Numbered from the stretch's first letter, positions 9,721 through 18,257 are shown. The stretch is DNA of 50,744 bases from Kiritimatiellia bacterium (GCA_026417735.1 JAOACR010000013.1:1-50744); one strand, 5' to 3'. Translations and numbers: made by a program. Notes: generated by a model not told the origin, from the sequence alone.

Positions 9721-10226
9721 CGCCCCGATCGCTCCGCCGGGGCGCCACGGCGGATTTTCTCGATGAGCGCCGTGGAGGATCGACCCGGCAACAGATCCAC
9801 CAGCACCACGCGGCCCCCCGCCGCCTCCACAATATCGCGACCGCTGACGTAGTGCGCCCAGTCGCGCCCCTTCACCAGCACGTCCGGCCGCAGCGCGGCG
9901 ATCAGGTCGCGCGGCTCGTCCTCGTCGAACACCACCACGTAGTCCACGCACTCCAGCGCCGCCAGCAGCCTCGCCCGGTCGGCCTCGGGCACGATCGGCC
10001 GCTCGGGTCCCTTGTAGCGGCGGACGGAGGCGTCGGAGTTCAGCCCCACGATCAGCACATCGCCCTCCCGTCGCGCGCGGTCGAGATACTCCGCGTGACC
10101 CGCATGCAGCAGGTCAAACGTCCCGTTCGTAAACACGACCACCTGGCCCTCCTGCGCCAGCCGGGCGCGTTCGGCCACCGCCGCCTCGCGGCTCAAAATC
10201 TTCTGCTCCGGCCGGCGCGGCGTCAT
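9717..10226 (-). CDS. rfaE2: D-glycero-beta-D-manno-heptose 1-phosphate adenylyltransferase
   Basis: Transfers AMP from ATP to heptose 1-phosphate, the step before HldD. The 169-residue protein is the nucleotidyltransferase half of HldE only: [16 protein letters not shown] contains the HxGH site and [16 protein letters not shown] the partner segment. The heptokinase half is absent here and must be encoded elsewhere. It overlaps icd upstream (ATGA, 10223-10226) and hldD downstream (ATGA). Confidence 0.93.
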   Translation of the reverse strand: MTPRRPEQKILSREAAVAERARLAQEGQVVVFTNGTFDLLHAGHAEYLDRARREGDVLIVGLNSDASVRRYKGPERPIVPEADRARLLAALECVDYVVVFDEDEPRDLIAALRPDVLVKGRDWAHYVSGRDIVEAAGGRVVLVDLLPGRSSTALIEKIRRGAPAERSGR

Positions 10227-11497
10227 CGCCCCTCCGCGTCAGTCCCCATGTGCCGCACCACCGCTTCCGCGAAGCCGGAGCAAGAGACCTCGGTTGCCCC
10301 CTCCATCAGCCGTGCAAAGTCGTACGTGACCGTCTTTGCCGCGATCGCACCCTCCATGCCCCGGATGATCAAGTCCGCTGCCTCGGTCCAACCGAGGTGA
10401 CGAAACATCATTTCGCCCGAGAGGATCAGCGAGCCAGGGTTCACTTTGTCCTGATCCGCATACTTCGGAGCGGTGCCATGTGTCGCTTCGAAGCAGGCGT
10501 GACCGGTTTCGTAGTTGATGTTCGCGCCCGGTGCGATGCCGATACCGCCGACGCACGCCGCCAACGCATCGGAGATGTAGTCGCCGTTGAGGTTCAGCGT
10601 CGCGATCACGGAGTACTCGGCGGGTCGCATCAGGATCTGCTGCAAGAACGCGTCCGCGATGCAGTCTTTGATCACGACCTCGCGACCACCCGCCCGAAGC
10701 CGCAGCCACGGCCCTTCGCCGATCGGCTCCGCGCTGAACTCGCGACGTGCCAGCGCGTAGCCCCAGTCGCGGAACCCGCCCTCCGTGTACTTCATGATGT
10801 TCCCCTTGTGCACGAGCGTCACTGAGGGACGCCCCTCGCGGATCGCATAGCGGATCGCGGCGCGCACTAACCGCTCGCTCCCCTCCCGGGACACGGGCTT
10901 CACACCGATCGCGGAGGTCGCGGGAAACCGGATCTTTCGCACGCCCATCTCGCGCTGCAGGAACTCGATCACCCGTCGCGCGCCCTCCGACTCCGCCGGC
11001 CACTCGATGCCAGCGTAAATGTCCTCCGAGTTCTCGCGAAAAATCACCATATTGGTAAGCTCGGGCCGGCGGACCGGCGAGGGCACACCCGGAAACCAGC
11101 GCACCGGCCGAAGGCACACGTACAGGTCGAGCTCCTGCCGGAGCGCGACGTTGAGGCTGCGAATGCCACCCCCCACCGGCGTGGTGAGCGGACCCTTGAT
11201 GGAAATGCGGTAGTCGCGGCAGGCCTCGAGCGTCTCGTCCGGAAGCCAGACGCCCTCGCCATAGATCCGGACCGCCTTCTCGCCGGCGTAGACCTCCATC
11301 CAGGCGACCGACCTCTTTCCCTGGTAGGCCCGGTCCACCGCCGCGTTCCACACGCGCATCGCAGCCCGGGTGATGTCCCGACCGATGCCGTCGCCCTCGA
11401 TGAACGGGATGATCGGCCGAGCGGGCACGCGCAGCGTGCCGTCCGGCGCCACTCCAATCCGCTCTCCGTCGTCAGGTGGTCGAATCCGTCGTTGCAT
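10223..11497 (-). CDS. icd: NADP-dependent isocitrate dehydrogenase
   Basis: Oxidatively decarboxylates isocitrate to 2-oxoglutarate in the TCA cycle. The 424-residue protein is strongly like the homodimeric enterobacterial enzyme: [21 protein letters not shown] includes the serine phosphorylated in E. coli, and [15 protein letters not shown] and [17 protein letters not shown] are intact. The Lys-Tyr of APKYA is the NADP-specificity pair. The ATG at 11497 is preferred over an in-frame GTG at 11509 because GGAGCAGGAT precedes it. It sits between rsfS and the heptose genes, an unusual operon position for a TCA enzyme. Confidence 0.95.
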   Translation of the reverse strand: MQRRIRPPDDGERIGVAPDGTLRVPARPIIPFIEGDGIGRDITRAAMRVWNAAVDRAYQGKRSVAWMEVYAGEKAVRIYGEGVWLPDETLEACRDYRISIKGPLTTPVGGGIRSLNVALRQELDLYVCLRPVRWFPGVPSPVRRPELTNMVIFRENSEDIYAGIEWPAESEGARRVIEFLQREMGVRKIRFPATSAIGVKPVSREGSERLVRAAIRYAIREGRPSVTLVHKGNIMKYTEGGFRDWGYALARREFSAEPIGEGPWLRLRAGGREVVIKDCIADAFLQQILMRPAEYSVIATLNLNGDYISDALAACVGGIGIAPGANINYETGHACFEATHGTAPKYADQDKVNPGSLILSGEMMFRHLGWTEAADLIIRGMEGAIAAKTVTYDFARLMEGATEVSCSGFAEAVVRHMGTDAEGR

Positions 11498-11543
11498 ATC
11501 CTGCTCCACCGCAGCCGGGACCTGTTGCCGCGCGTCCGGTCGC

Positions 11544-11888
11544 TCAGTCGAGACGCGGCGCGTCGTTCCAGAGCAGCTCCAGCGCGTAGTAGCGCCGCTT
11601 TTCCTCCGTCATCAAGTGCACGACCACGCCGAGATAATCCTGCACGATCCAGCCGCTTTCCGGCGTTCCAGACACACGCCACGCCCGCACGCCTCCGGTG
11701 GCCTTCATCGCTCGCTCGACCTCGTCGCGCAGCGCCCGAAGATGTGGCGTGCTGCGGGCGGTGACGATCACGAAGAAGTCTGTCACGCTCGACAGCGTCC
11801 GAACGTCGAGAATGACCGGCTCCTGCCCCTTCTTCTCCTCCGCGGCTGACCGCACCAGCCGCGCGAGAGCGCCGTAGTCAGGCTCCAT
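11544..11888 (-). CDS. rsfS: Ribosomal silencing factor RsfS
   Basis: Binds uL14 and blocks joining of the 30S and 50S subunits when nutrients are scarce. The 114-residue product has the family core [20 protein letters not shown], a W-containing segment ending [16 protein letters not shown] and [13 protein letters not shown]. The start at 11888 lies inside the end of nadD (11-bp overlap); the nadD-rsfS order is widely conserved, which supports both calls. Confidence 0.94.
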   Translation of the reverse strand: MEPDYGALARLVRSAAEEKKGQEPVILDVRTLSSVTDFFVIVTARSTPHLRALRDEVERAMKATGGVRAWRVSGTPESGWIVQDYLGVVVHLMTEEKRRYYALELLWNDAPRLD

Positions 11889-12483
11889 ACAGGCGATGAT
11901 CCCGGAGATAGCGCTCCACCGGATCGGGCACAAGATATCGAACGCTCAACCCGGCGGCAAGGCGCCGGCGAATTTCGCTGGACGAGATGCCGATCCAGTG
12001 CGCCTCGGTCCATCGCGCCAGCATCCGTTCGGCTGGCTCCCGCGGCAGCCCCAGCGACGCCGGCGCGGGCCGGCACGGCCCTCCCGGCCGCGCGACCGCG
12101 ATAAACTCGCACAACCGCATCAGCTCCCCGATGTCCCGCCAACTGGCCATCTCGGGCACGGTGTCCGCGCCGACCAGAAAGAAGAGCTCGTCCCGCGGCA
12201 GCCGACCGCGCAACGTGCGAACGGTGTCCACCGTGTAGCTGGGGCCGTCGCGCTCCAGCTCGAGACGGCATAGCTCAAACCGCGGCTCGCCCGCGATCGC
12301 CAGCTCGACCATCGCCGCACGGTGCTCCGGAGTGGCGAGATCGGCGGTTGCCTTGTGGGGTGGAACGCGGCACGGAATCCACAGCATCCGGTCGAGACCG
12401 TGGACCTCCAACACGTCCCGCGCAATGATCAGATGACCCAAATGAACCGGATTGAAGCTGCCGCCAAAGAGACCGATCTTCAT
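11878..12483 (-). CDS. nadD: Nicotinate-nucleotide adenylyltransferase
   Basis: Makes deamido-NAD from nicotinate mononucleotide and ATP in NAD synthesis. The 201-residue product begins MKIGLFGGSFNPVHLGHL with the HxGH nucleotidyltransferase motif, and ends with the ISSSEIRRRL motif followed by [15 protein letters not shown]. The start codon overlaps the stop of the preceding exported-protein gene (ATGA, 12480-12483). rsfS follows with an 11-bp overlap. Confidence 0.95.
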   Translation of the reverse strand: MKIGLFGGSFNPVHLGHLIIARDVLEVHGLDRMLWIPCRVPPHKATADLATPEHRAAMVELAIAGEPRFELCRLELERDGPSYTVDTVRTLRGRLPRDELFFLVGADTVPEMASWRDIGELMRLCEFIAVARPGGPCRPAPASLGLPREPAERMLARWTEAHWIGISSSEIRRRLAAGLSVRYLVPDPVERYLRDHRLYGA

Positions 12484-13349
12484 CGCGTGGACTCGGCGTG
12501 CTCGGGGAAGTCCGCCAGATACCGGCGCAGCAGCGCGGCGGGATCGGCGCGCACGATGTACATCTTGCCCCGAATCCGGCGGCGCTGACCCCGTCGCAGT
12601 CCGCCGAGCCGGAAATCCGCGTGCAGGCATCGCGCAACTCCCTGAAACAGTTCCTGGTACGGCTCCCATGCGGTCGCCCACATCCATCGCCCATCCGCAC
12701 TGAAACAGCCGATCAGCCCCAGACTGGGTGTGCGCGGGTTCAATGGCCGCGGATTCACATCCTCCGGCGGAACGCCGCGCGGGCACCAAACCTGACCCGG
12801 TGTATAGCGCGCCGACACTGCCCACTCCCGCGTGGGCATGCGCGTCAACTCGCCGTCGAGCACCAGGAAGCAGTTCGTCAAATAGTCGTTCGGGTCCGGC
12901 CCGCGGTCGTCAAAGCCGGTGAATCGCCCCAGCCGTGGGCACACCTGAGCCCAATGGGCGACCGATCGCTCCCGGCCGGCGTGAGACGCCTCCACCTGAA
13001 ACTCCACCTCGTCTGCCCGCGCGACGATTCGGTGATGCATCTGTAGGCCGTCTTCGACATAGGTGATCAATTCAAGTTCCGTGCGGTCGGGCGCCCCCCG
13101 CAGCCATTCGGTGCGGTGCGGAATCAACGTGTGCGTGACCCAGTCGGCGTCGCGGGAGTTTGCGCGGCACACCGCCTCCAAATAGTGCACGCGCAGCCCC
13201 TCCGGCGGCAGCGCACCGCCGCGAATGGTCAGCCAGTTGTTCGTCCACTCCAGCGCCAGCGTTGCACCGCTCGCGCCCCCTCCCACCGCCAGCGCCACCG
13301 CTCCGAGGGCGGCACCGAGACAAGCTGAGCGTCGCCCCGAGAGAATCAC
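12480..13349 (-). CDS. Exported protein of unknown function (coupled to nadD)
   Basis: A 289-residue protein with a typical signal peptide (SGRRSACLGAALGAVALAVGG, cleavage near GASGA). The mature part is rich in Trp and beta-type segments (LEWTNNWLTIRGGALP, WAQVCPRLGRFTGFDDRGPDPNDY, GQVWCPRGVPPEDV). Five cysteines are present in the mature chain. I do not recognise the family; a carbohydrate-binding or processing role is possible but unsupported. The GTG start overlaps the previous stop (GTGA, 13346-13349), and its own stop overlaps nadD, so it belongs to a strictly coupled gene string. Confidence 0.72.
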   Translation of the reverse strand: MILSGRRSACLGAALGAVALAVGGGASGATLALEWTNNWLTIRGGALPPEGLRVHYLEAVCRANSRDADWVTHTLIPHRTEWLRGAPDRTELELITYVEDGLQMHHRIVARADEVEFQVEASHAGRERSVAHWAQVCPRLGRFTGFDDRGPDPNDYLTNCFLVLDGELTRMPTREWAVSARYTPGQVWCPRGVPPEDVNPRPLNPRTPSLGLIGCFSADGRWMWATAWEPYQELFQGVARCLHADFRLGGLRRGQRRRIRGKMYIVRADPAALLRRYLADFPEHAESTR

Positions 13350-13762
13350 TTTCCAGCCGGCCCCGGCGCGCGCGGCAATCGCGGCACCGCCGCGGCCTCC
13401 TCCACCCGAAGATTGAACCGCCGCGGCCTCAGAGGATCCACTTTGAACTTCAGCGTCTCGGTACGGCCGGTCCCTGGCATCCGCACATAGCCGGGCAGCG
13501 GCGACCAGATCGCATCGCCGGAAGGTTTGTCCGTATAGAGGATCGTGTACAGCCGCCCACGCTCGGAGTGCCAGCTGAGGGTGACCTCGTCCTGCACCAC
13601 ACAGACAAACAGTGCGCGCTCGCGGCTCGGCAGCCAGGAGGGTTTGCGCTCCGTCGGGGCCTCCTTTTTCTCCGCTGCCGAGACCGACATCGCTGCGACG
13701 GCCGCCACGAACGCGCAGACCGCCGCCCCATGCCCACCCGCTCGGCGTCCCCGCCCGTCCAT
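13346..13762 (-). CDS. Small exported protein of unknown function
   Basis: A 138-residue protein: an N-terminal hydrophobic export signal (AAVCAFVAAVAAMSVSAAE), a basic linker, then a compact domain with VTLSWHSERGRLYTILYTD, a pattern seen in fibronectin-III-like or similar beta-sandwich modules, followed by a basic segment and a Pro-rich end. Function unknown. It starts one base after the stop of the preceding gene (TGAGATG) and overlaps the following one by 4 nt, so it is translated as part of the coupled string ahead of nadD. Confidence 0.66.
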   Translation of the reverse strand: MDGRGRRAGGHGAAVCAFVAAVAAMSVSAAEKKEAPTERKPSWLPSRERALFVCVVQDEVTLSWHSERGRLYTILYTDKPSGDAIWSPLPGYVRMPGTGRTETLKFKVDPLRPRRFNLRVEEAAAVPRLPRAPGPAGK

Positions 13763-13763
13763 C

Positions 13764-14486
13764 TCACTTCACGCCGCGCGGCGCCGGCGCAGAAGGGGGC
13801 GGCTCGGGCGGCTCCCACATCGCATTCGGCGCCACCACCGTCGGCGGCGTTGCCGGAGTGGCCGGCGGGTTCGACACCGCCGCCGGTCCCTCTGGCGCGC
13901 GCAGCGTCACCGGCGCGGTCGGAGCCGGCGGCGGGCCCCCGGCGCCCCGCAGCCCCAACCCCCTCCGCAGTTCGGGATGCGGGTGGTAGTACCAGCTGTC
14001 CCGCCGCCGGGGCGCGTTTTCATCCGCCAGCTGCATCCGATAGCGCCCGGCAAACCACGCCCACTCCGATTGGCGAAACTTCAGCCACCGGCCCGCCGCG
14101 TTGATCACCGCCGCATTGTCCAGATTGGTCCAGTTCACCACCACCGGAGCCAATTTCTGCGCGGCCTCCGCCAGCACTGGCGGCAGCAGCTCCGCATCGC
14201 CAAGCAAGGCGATCCGCGCCGGCCGCGTCGAGGCGAACGACCCGTCCCGGAACTGTTCCAGCGACACCGGCACCCATTCTTCTCCCGTCCAGGCGTGGAG
14301 GGTGGGCCGCTCGGTCTGCGCGTTACCCTGGTAACTCACGAGTCCCGCGGGCCGGAACCGAAGGACGTCAAACAGCACCTGCAGCACCGAGTAGCGCGCC
14401 GGGGCGACGAACAGCTCTTGCGCGGCCGCCACCCCTGCCGCCAGCACCCCCAGCGCCACCCAGCGCGTCATCCGTCGCGTCATCAT
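13764..14486 (-). CDS. Exported protein of unknown function with Pro/Ala-rich tail
   Basis: A 240-residue protein with a signal peptide (TRWVALGVLAAGVAAAQ). The globular part contains LVSYQGNAQTERPTLHAWTGEEWVPV and PVVVNWTNLDNAAVINAAGRW, a Rossmann-like alternation that suggests an alpha/beta receiver-type fold. The last 60 residues are Pro/Ala/Gly-rich and end in PAPRGVK. No family recognised. Two ATGs in tandem (14486, 14483) follow a GGGGG tract; I take the first. It is the first gene of the coupled trio upstream of nadD. Confidence 0.66.
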   Translation of the reverse strand: MMTRRMTRWVALGVLAAGVAAAQELFVAPARYSVLQVLFDVLRFRPAGLVSYQGNAQTERPTLHAWTGEEWVPVSLEQFRDGSFASTRPARIALLGDAELLPPVLAEAAQKLAPVVVNWTNLDNAAVINAAGRWLKFRQSEWAWFAGRYRMQLADENAPRRRDSWYYHPHPELRRGLGLRGAGGPPPAPTAPVTLRAPEGPAAVSNPPATPATPPTVVAPNAMWEPPEPPPSAPAPRGVK

Positions 14487-14544
14487 CCGCACCCCCTGCT
14501 CGTCACCGTACTGCGACTCCGCCGGCGAACGCCGCGCCGGCCGC

Positions 14545-15036
14545 TCAGCTCTCCCGCTGCCCAAGTTCGCGATCAATCCAGTATAGACCGCGCGCGTCCT
14601 GGCCGACCATCCTCAGCTTCGCGACGATCTCCGCCGCGATGCTCTCCTCTTCCACCTGCTCGTTCACAAACCACTGCAGCAGCCCCTGGGTCGCGAAGTC
14701 CTTTTCGCGCACCGCCTGCTCCATCAGCGCGTGAATCGCCGCGGTCACCTTTCGTTCGTGTTTCAGGGTCTCTTCGAACACCTGCCGTGCAGAACCGAAT
14801 TCCGCAGGAGGCTCCGCAATTGCCTTCAGCGCGACCCGGGCCCCCTGCTCCTCGAGGTAGCGGTAGATCTTCATCGCATGGCCCCGCTCCTCGTCCGACT
14901 GGGCGATCAGCCACTTGGCCATTCCGCTCATCCCCTCCGCCTGGCAGTAGGCCGCCATCGCGAGGTACAAATAAGAGGAATACAGCTCGCGGTTGATCTG
15001 CTCGTTCAGACTCGCCGCCATCTTACGGCTGATCAT
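14545..15036 (-). CDS. ftnA: Ferritin
   Basis: Stores iron as a ferric core inside a 24-subunit shell after oxidising Fe(II) at a dinuclear site. The 163-residue product begins with the FtnA-like INRELYSSYLYLAMAAYC (first ligand Glu), has SDEERGHAMKIYRYL (the ExxH ligand pair), a later EETLKHERKV and QWFVNEQVEEE. It is a non-haem ferritin, not a bacterioferritin: there is no haem Met in the expected place. The start at 15036 has GGGAG upstream, and a clear promoter lies at 15072-15100. Confidence 0.94.
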   Translation of the reverse strand: MISRKMAASLNEQINRELYSSYLYLAMAAYCQAEGMSGMAKWLIAQSDEERGHAMKIYRYLEEQGARVALKAIAEPPAEFGSARQVFEETLKHERKVTAAIHALMEQAVREKDFATQGLLQWFVNEQVEEESIAAEIVAKLRMVGQDARGLYWIDRELGQRES

Positions 15037-15071
15037 CTCGTGTCTCCCTTCCGGCTTGCACACCGGTCAAC

Positions 15072-15100
15072 AGTAAACCCCATCCGCTCCGGCGCATCAA
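15072..15100 (-). promoter_or_regulatory. Sigma70-like promoter for ferritin
   Basis: Minus strand: TTGATG, 17-bp spacer, TTTACT, with a leader of roughly 30 nt containing GGGAG. I see no obvious Fur-box palindrome over it. Confidence 0.5.
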
Positions 15101-15152
15101 GAGGGTCGCCGCCGCGCGGTCCCGTCCCGTTGCCAGCGCAGGCGGGCGAGAG

Positions 15153-16022
15153 CTACACGTCGCAGATGTCGATTGCCTGCGCGAGCGACTCCAGCGGATT
15201 GCGCTTCGGGATGAACTCCTGTCCGACGAACCCCTTGTAGCCGGCCTGCACCAGCGCCCGCATGATCGCGGGGTAGTTGAGCTCCTGCGTCTCGTCGATC
15301 TCGTTCCGCCCCGGCACTCCACCAGTGTGGACGTGGCCGATATACTCAATGTTTTCGCGAATCGTCGCGATGACGTCCCCCTCCATGATCTGCATGTGGT
15401 AGATGTCGTAGAGCAGCTTCACGTTCGGCGAGCCGACCCGTCGACAGACCTCCACCCCCCACGCGGTGCGGTCGCACTGATAGTCCTTGTGGTTGCGCTT
15501 ACTGTTGAGCAGCTCCATGCAGACGGTGACCTTCTTCTGCTCCGCGAGCCCCGCGATCTGCTTCAACGCGGTGACGCAGTTGGCCAGCCCCTGCTCGTCG
15601 TCAATGCCGGCTCGATTGCCGGAGAAACAGATCACGTTCGGATACCCCGCCGCCGACGCGGCCTCGATCGCCTCGCGCAGTTTCGCAAGGCACTCCGCAT
15701 GGTGCTCAACGTGATTGAGTCCCTTCGTTAGGCTGTGGCTGTTCACCATCGCGCAGATCAGCCCGTGCCGCTGCAGCGTGGGGAAGTCCGCGGGGCCGAG
15801 CAGCTCGATCGATTCAATACCGAGCCGCCGACACGCGGCGCAGAACTCGTCCATCGGAATCTTGTTGTAGCACCATCGGCTGACCGAATGCCGCAGGTTT
15901 CCCTTCCGCGGCTTCACCGCTCCTTCCTCTGCCGCGGGCGCCGCCGCAGTGGCGACCATCGCGCCACCCGCCACGAGCCACTCCCGGCGGGTCCACCCCA
16001 TCGCTCCCGTTCCTCGGCTCAT
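15153..16022 (-). CDS. Tat-exported TIM-barrel protein, hydroxypyruvate isomerase-like
   Basis: A 289-residue protein with a twin-arginine leader (GWTRREWLVAGGAMVATAAAP) and a xylose-isomerase-like TIM barrel. The order of metal-site segments follows hydroxypyruvate isomerase: the Glu in CMELLNSKRN, the Asp/His of LLYDIYHMQIMEGD, HVHTGGVPGRNEID, and a final Glu in FVGQEFIPKR. It probably isomerises or epimerises a small keto-sugar or acid outside the cytoplasm. The start at 16022 has GGGAGGTG upstream; an ATG at 16001 directly before the Arg-Arg motif is the alternative. It has its own promoter, divergent from rsmI. Confidence 0.82.
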   Translation of the reverse strand: MSRGTGAMGWTRREWLVAGGAMVATAAAPAAEEGAVKPRKGNLRHSVSRWCYNKIPMDEFCAACRRLGIESIELLGPADFPTLQRHGLICAMVNSHSLTKGLNHVEHHAECLAKLREAIEAASAAGYPNVICFSGNRAGIDDEQGLANCVTALKQIAGLAEQKKVTVCMELLNSKRNHKDYQCDRTAWGVEVCRRVGSPNVKLLYDIYHMQIMEGDVIATIRENIEYIGHVHTGGVPGRNEIDETQELNYPAIMRALVQAGYKGFVGQEFIPKRNPLESLAQAIDICDV

Positions 16023-16070
16023 CGCACACCTCCCACCGCCCCGACCGGCTTCTCGGGGCATATCTGACGC

Positions 16071-16099
16071 ACGCTACAACGCATTCGCCGGCCGCGCAA
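16071..16099 (-). promoter_or_regulatory. Sigma70-like promoter for the TIM-barrel gene
   Basis: Minus strand: TTGCGC, 17-bp spacer, TAGCGT. Back to back with the rsmI promoter at 16116-16144. Confidence 0.4.
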
Positions 16100-16115
16100 A
16101 TCGCGTCGCCGGCGC

Positions 16116-16144
16116 TTGTATGGCGAGCGGCCGGGGCAGAGAAT
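16116..16144 (+). promoter_or_regulatory. Sigma70-like promoter for rsmI (leaderless geometry)
   Basis: TTGTAT, 17-bp spacer, GAGAAT. The ATG at 16152 lies 7 nt after the -10 box, which places transcription start on or next to the start codon. Confidence 0.35.
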
Positions 16145-16151
16145 GCGACGC

Positions 16152-16856
16152 ATGGAGCCGGGTCTCTACGTCGTCGGCACGCCGATCGGCAACCTGGCCG
16201 ATCTCTCATCGAGGGCGATCGAAACGCTGCGCGAGGTCGCGCTGATCGTCGCGGAGGACACCCGCATCACTCGCCGGCTGCTTGAGCGGTACGCGATCCG
16301 CACACCCATGATCTCCGCTCACAAGTTCTCCGAGGCCGCCCGGGCGGAGAGCGTCGTACGGCGCGCGGCGACGGAACCGGTCGCGCTGGTCACCGATTCC
16401 GGCATGCCCGGGCTCGCTGATCCCGGCGCGCGGATCGTCGCGGCGGCCCGTCGCGCCGGCGTGCGGCTGGCGGTGGTGCCGGGCCCCTCCGCGGCGACCG
16501 CCGCGCTGGCGCTCAGCGGCTATAGCGGTGATCGCTTCGTGTTCGGCGGATTCCTTCCCTCCCACGGCGAGGCGCGCCGGCGCGTGCTGGGCGAGCTGCT
16601 GGCCATGCGAATGACGCTGATCCTGTACGAATCCCCCCATCGCATCGAACGGTTGATGGAGGACCTCGACAACCTGGCGCCCGATCGCAGGGTGTGTCTC
16701 TGCCGCGAGCTGACGAAGGTGTTTGAGGAGACAATCGAAGGTCCCGTCCCGGAGGTGCGGCGCCGTCTGACGGGCCGCCGCTCGCGCGGCGAGTTTACCG
16801 TCGTGATTGCCCCGCCGCCGCGCCAGCCGGCCGGCGAGGTGGTCGCACCGGTCTGA
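16152..16856 (+). CDS. rsmI: 16S rRNA (cytidine1402-2'-O)-methyltransferase
   Basis: Methylates the ribose of C1402 in the decoding centre of 16S rRNA with SAM. The 234-residue product has the family signature GLYVVGTPIGNLADLSSRA, ALIVAEDTRITRRLL, ALVTDSGMPGLADPG, VPGPSAATAALALSG and the ESPHRIERLMEDL segment. Starts at 16143 and 16152 are both possible. I prefer 16152 because it lies 7 nt after a candidate -10 box and neither site has a good Shine-Dalgarno. The gene converges on the phosphotransferase gene with 15 bp between the stops. Confidence 0.94.
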   Translation: MEPGLYVVGTPIGNLADLSSRAIETLREVALIVAEDTRITRRLLERYAIRTPMISAHKFSEAARAESVVRRAATEPVALVTDSGMPGLADPGARIVAAARRAGVRLAVVPGPSAATAALALSGYSGDRFVFGGFLPSHGEARRRVLGELLAMRMTLILYESPHRIERLMEDLDNLAPDRRVCLCRELTKVFEETIEGPVPEVRRRLTGRRSRGEFTVVIAPPPRQPAGEVVAPV

Positions 16857-16871
16857 CGCCGCCGCGGACGG

Positions 16872-17978
16872 TCAGCATCGGCGCAAAATCTCGCGGATCG
16901 GCCGCTCCCGCGCCTCGATGATCTCACACAGCCGAAACTGCACGCGCGCCCGGTTCAGGTTCTGTTCCGGAAACCTCACGCGGAAGTAGCGGTTGCCATC
17001 CAGGTAGTCCGTGAAAAAGCGCAACCCCAACTCAAACGCGATCAGCCGGACCGACTCGTAAAGCAGCGAACGGTCCTCCTCCGTGAGAAAGTCGCCCGCG
17101 AAGCGAATGTAACCTCGGCAAAAACCCTCGCAGAGATCTAGGTCGAAGTCCACCAGCGACAGGCGTTCAATCTCCTCGCCGGCCGGATTGCCGATTGAAC
17201 GCAGCGCGTCGCCAAAATCATAGTGGATCAGACCCGGGCTCACGGTGTCGAGATCAATGATCGCGGTGCCCTTCGCCGTGTAGTCATCAATCAGGATGTT
17301 GTTCACCTTCGGATCACCGTGGATCATCCGGGTCTGCAGCCGCCCCGCCTCCAGCGCCGCCTGCAAACAGCCGGCGAAGGACCGGCGTTCCTCGACGAAC
17401 TTGGCCAGGCGCTGGGCCTCCACCGATCCGCGCAGCAGCGCCTGCGCGCCGGGCTCCTCGCGCACACGGTCGTAGGCGGCCAGATAGGCCGGTGTGACGT
17501 GAAAGCCGGGCAGCGGATGGGTCACCTGCGCAGGGTCAAAGTCCGAAAGCAAACGATGAAACTGGCCGAGCACGCAGCCGACCTCGAACGCGTGCTCGGC
17601 GGTCTGCGCGGTGCTGTACGCGCGGGCCGAATCGATCAGCGTCAGCGCCCGCCAGAACTCGCCGTCCTCGGAGATGTACCAGTCGCGGCCGTCCCGGCAG
17701 GGCACGATCGCGGGCAACTGCCAGATGCGATCCGCGGTGTCGGCCTCCCGGGCGAGTTTCGCGTGCACGTGCGCGGTGATCCGCCGAAGGTTTTCCATGA
17801 TCACCTCCGGACGGCGGAACACGTGCCGGTTGATCCGCTGGATGATGATGCGATGTTCGTCGAAGGTGGTGCGAAAAATCGCCTGGTATGTGTCGTTTAC
17901 GTTCCCGGTGCCAGTGGGATGCACGGTGACCAGCCGTCCGTCAACTGCGAACATCTGTGCGATCTGTGCGAGCGTCAT
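16872..17978 (-). CDS. APH-fold phosphotransferase (N-acetylhexosamine kinase-like candidate)
   Basis: A 368-residue soluble kinase of the aminoglycoside-phosphotransferase fold. The catalytic loop reads MIHGDPKVNNILIDD and the metal-binding segment AIIDLDTVSPG. The N-terminus (VTVHPTGTGNVNDTYQA, then HRIIIQRINRHVF) resembles sugar kinases of the NahK type, which phosphorylate N-acetylhexosamines at C1, more than antibiotic-modifying enzymes. Substrate is an inference. The start at 17978 is fixed by GGGAGGT 6 nt upstream. A candidate promoter at 18107-18135 would give a leader of about 120 nt. It is divergent from the tolC-type gene. Confidence 0.78.
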   Translation of the reverse strand: MTLAQIAQMFAVDGRLVTVHPTGTGNVNDTYQAIFRTTFDEHRIIIQRINRHVFRRPEVIMENLRRITAHVHAKLAREADTADRIWQLPAIVPCRDGRDWYISEDGEFWRALTLIDSARAYSTAQTAEHAFEVGCVLGQFHRLLSDFDPAQVTHPLPGFHVTPAYLAAYDRVREEPGAQALLRGSVEAQRLAKFVEERRSFAGCLQAALEAGRLQTRMIHGDPKVNNILIDDYTAKGTAIIDLDTVSPGLIHYDFGDALRSIGNPAGEEIERLSLVDFDLDLCEGFCRGYIRFAGDFLTEEDRSLLYESVRLIAFELGLRFFTDYLDGNRYFRVRFPEQNLNRARVQFRLCEIIEARERPIREILRRC

Positions 17979-18106
17979 CGCAGACCTCCCGGCGGTCGCA
18001 CGCTGGCCCGCTCCCGCCGCCCGCAACGGCGCCGGCATGCCGTTCGCCGCTGAGCCGCAGCCACCGGCCTCGGCGCTCATCACCGCCGCCAAGCGTGCCG
18101 GTGGGC

Positions 18107-18135
18107 ACTATGGCGTGCGACGTCCCGCGGCGCAA
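18107..18135 (-). promoter_or_regulatory. Sigma70-like promoter for the phosphotransferase gene
   Basis: Minus strand: TTGCGC, 17-bp spacer, CATAGT. The predicted leader is long (about 120 nt) and I see no known riboswitch in it. Confidence 0.4.
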
Positions 18136-18150
18136 TACCGCCGGACCGGT

Positions 18151-18172
18151 GGTTGCATCGCGCGGTTGCATC
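18151..18172 (+). repeat. Tandem 9-bp direct repeat over the tolC-type promoter
   Basis: GGTTGCATC occurs at 18151-18159 and again at 18164-18172, a 13-bp period. The first copy covers the -35 box and the second lies in the spacer. This is a candidate operator for a regulator of the export operon. Confidence 0.5.
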
Positions 18173-18181
18173 CGCTATCAA
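18153..18181 (+). promoter_or_regulatory. Sigma70-like promoter for the tolC-macA-macB-type operon
   Basis: TTGCAT, 17-bp spacer, TATCAA, about 75 nt before the GTG start of the first gene. Overlaps the direct repeats at 18151-18172. Confidence 0.5.
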
Positions 18182-18257
18182 CTCCACTGCGCAAAGGTGG
18201 TCGCAGCCCGGACCGGCGCCCGCGGATCTCGAACAGCGTGGCCAAGGAGGTGTGACG

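Noticed and set aside
13160-14996. Plus-strand open frames opposite the exported trio and ferritin
   Set aside because: Arg/Pro-rich composition with no motif; the reverse strand has signal peptides, coupled starts and a ferritin.
16122-16151. Upstream starts for rsmI at 16116 or 16143
   Set aside because: They lie in or at the -10 region of the best promoter; 16152 fits both the family N-terminus and the promoter spacing. 16143 remains possible.
18151-18172. Start of a CRISPR-like or tandem repeat array at the 9-bp repeats
   Set aside because: Only two copies, with no spacers or cas genes; better explained as a regulator site.
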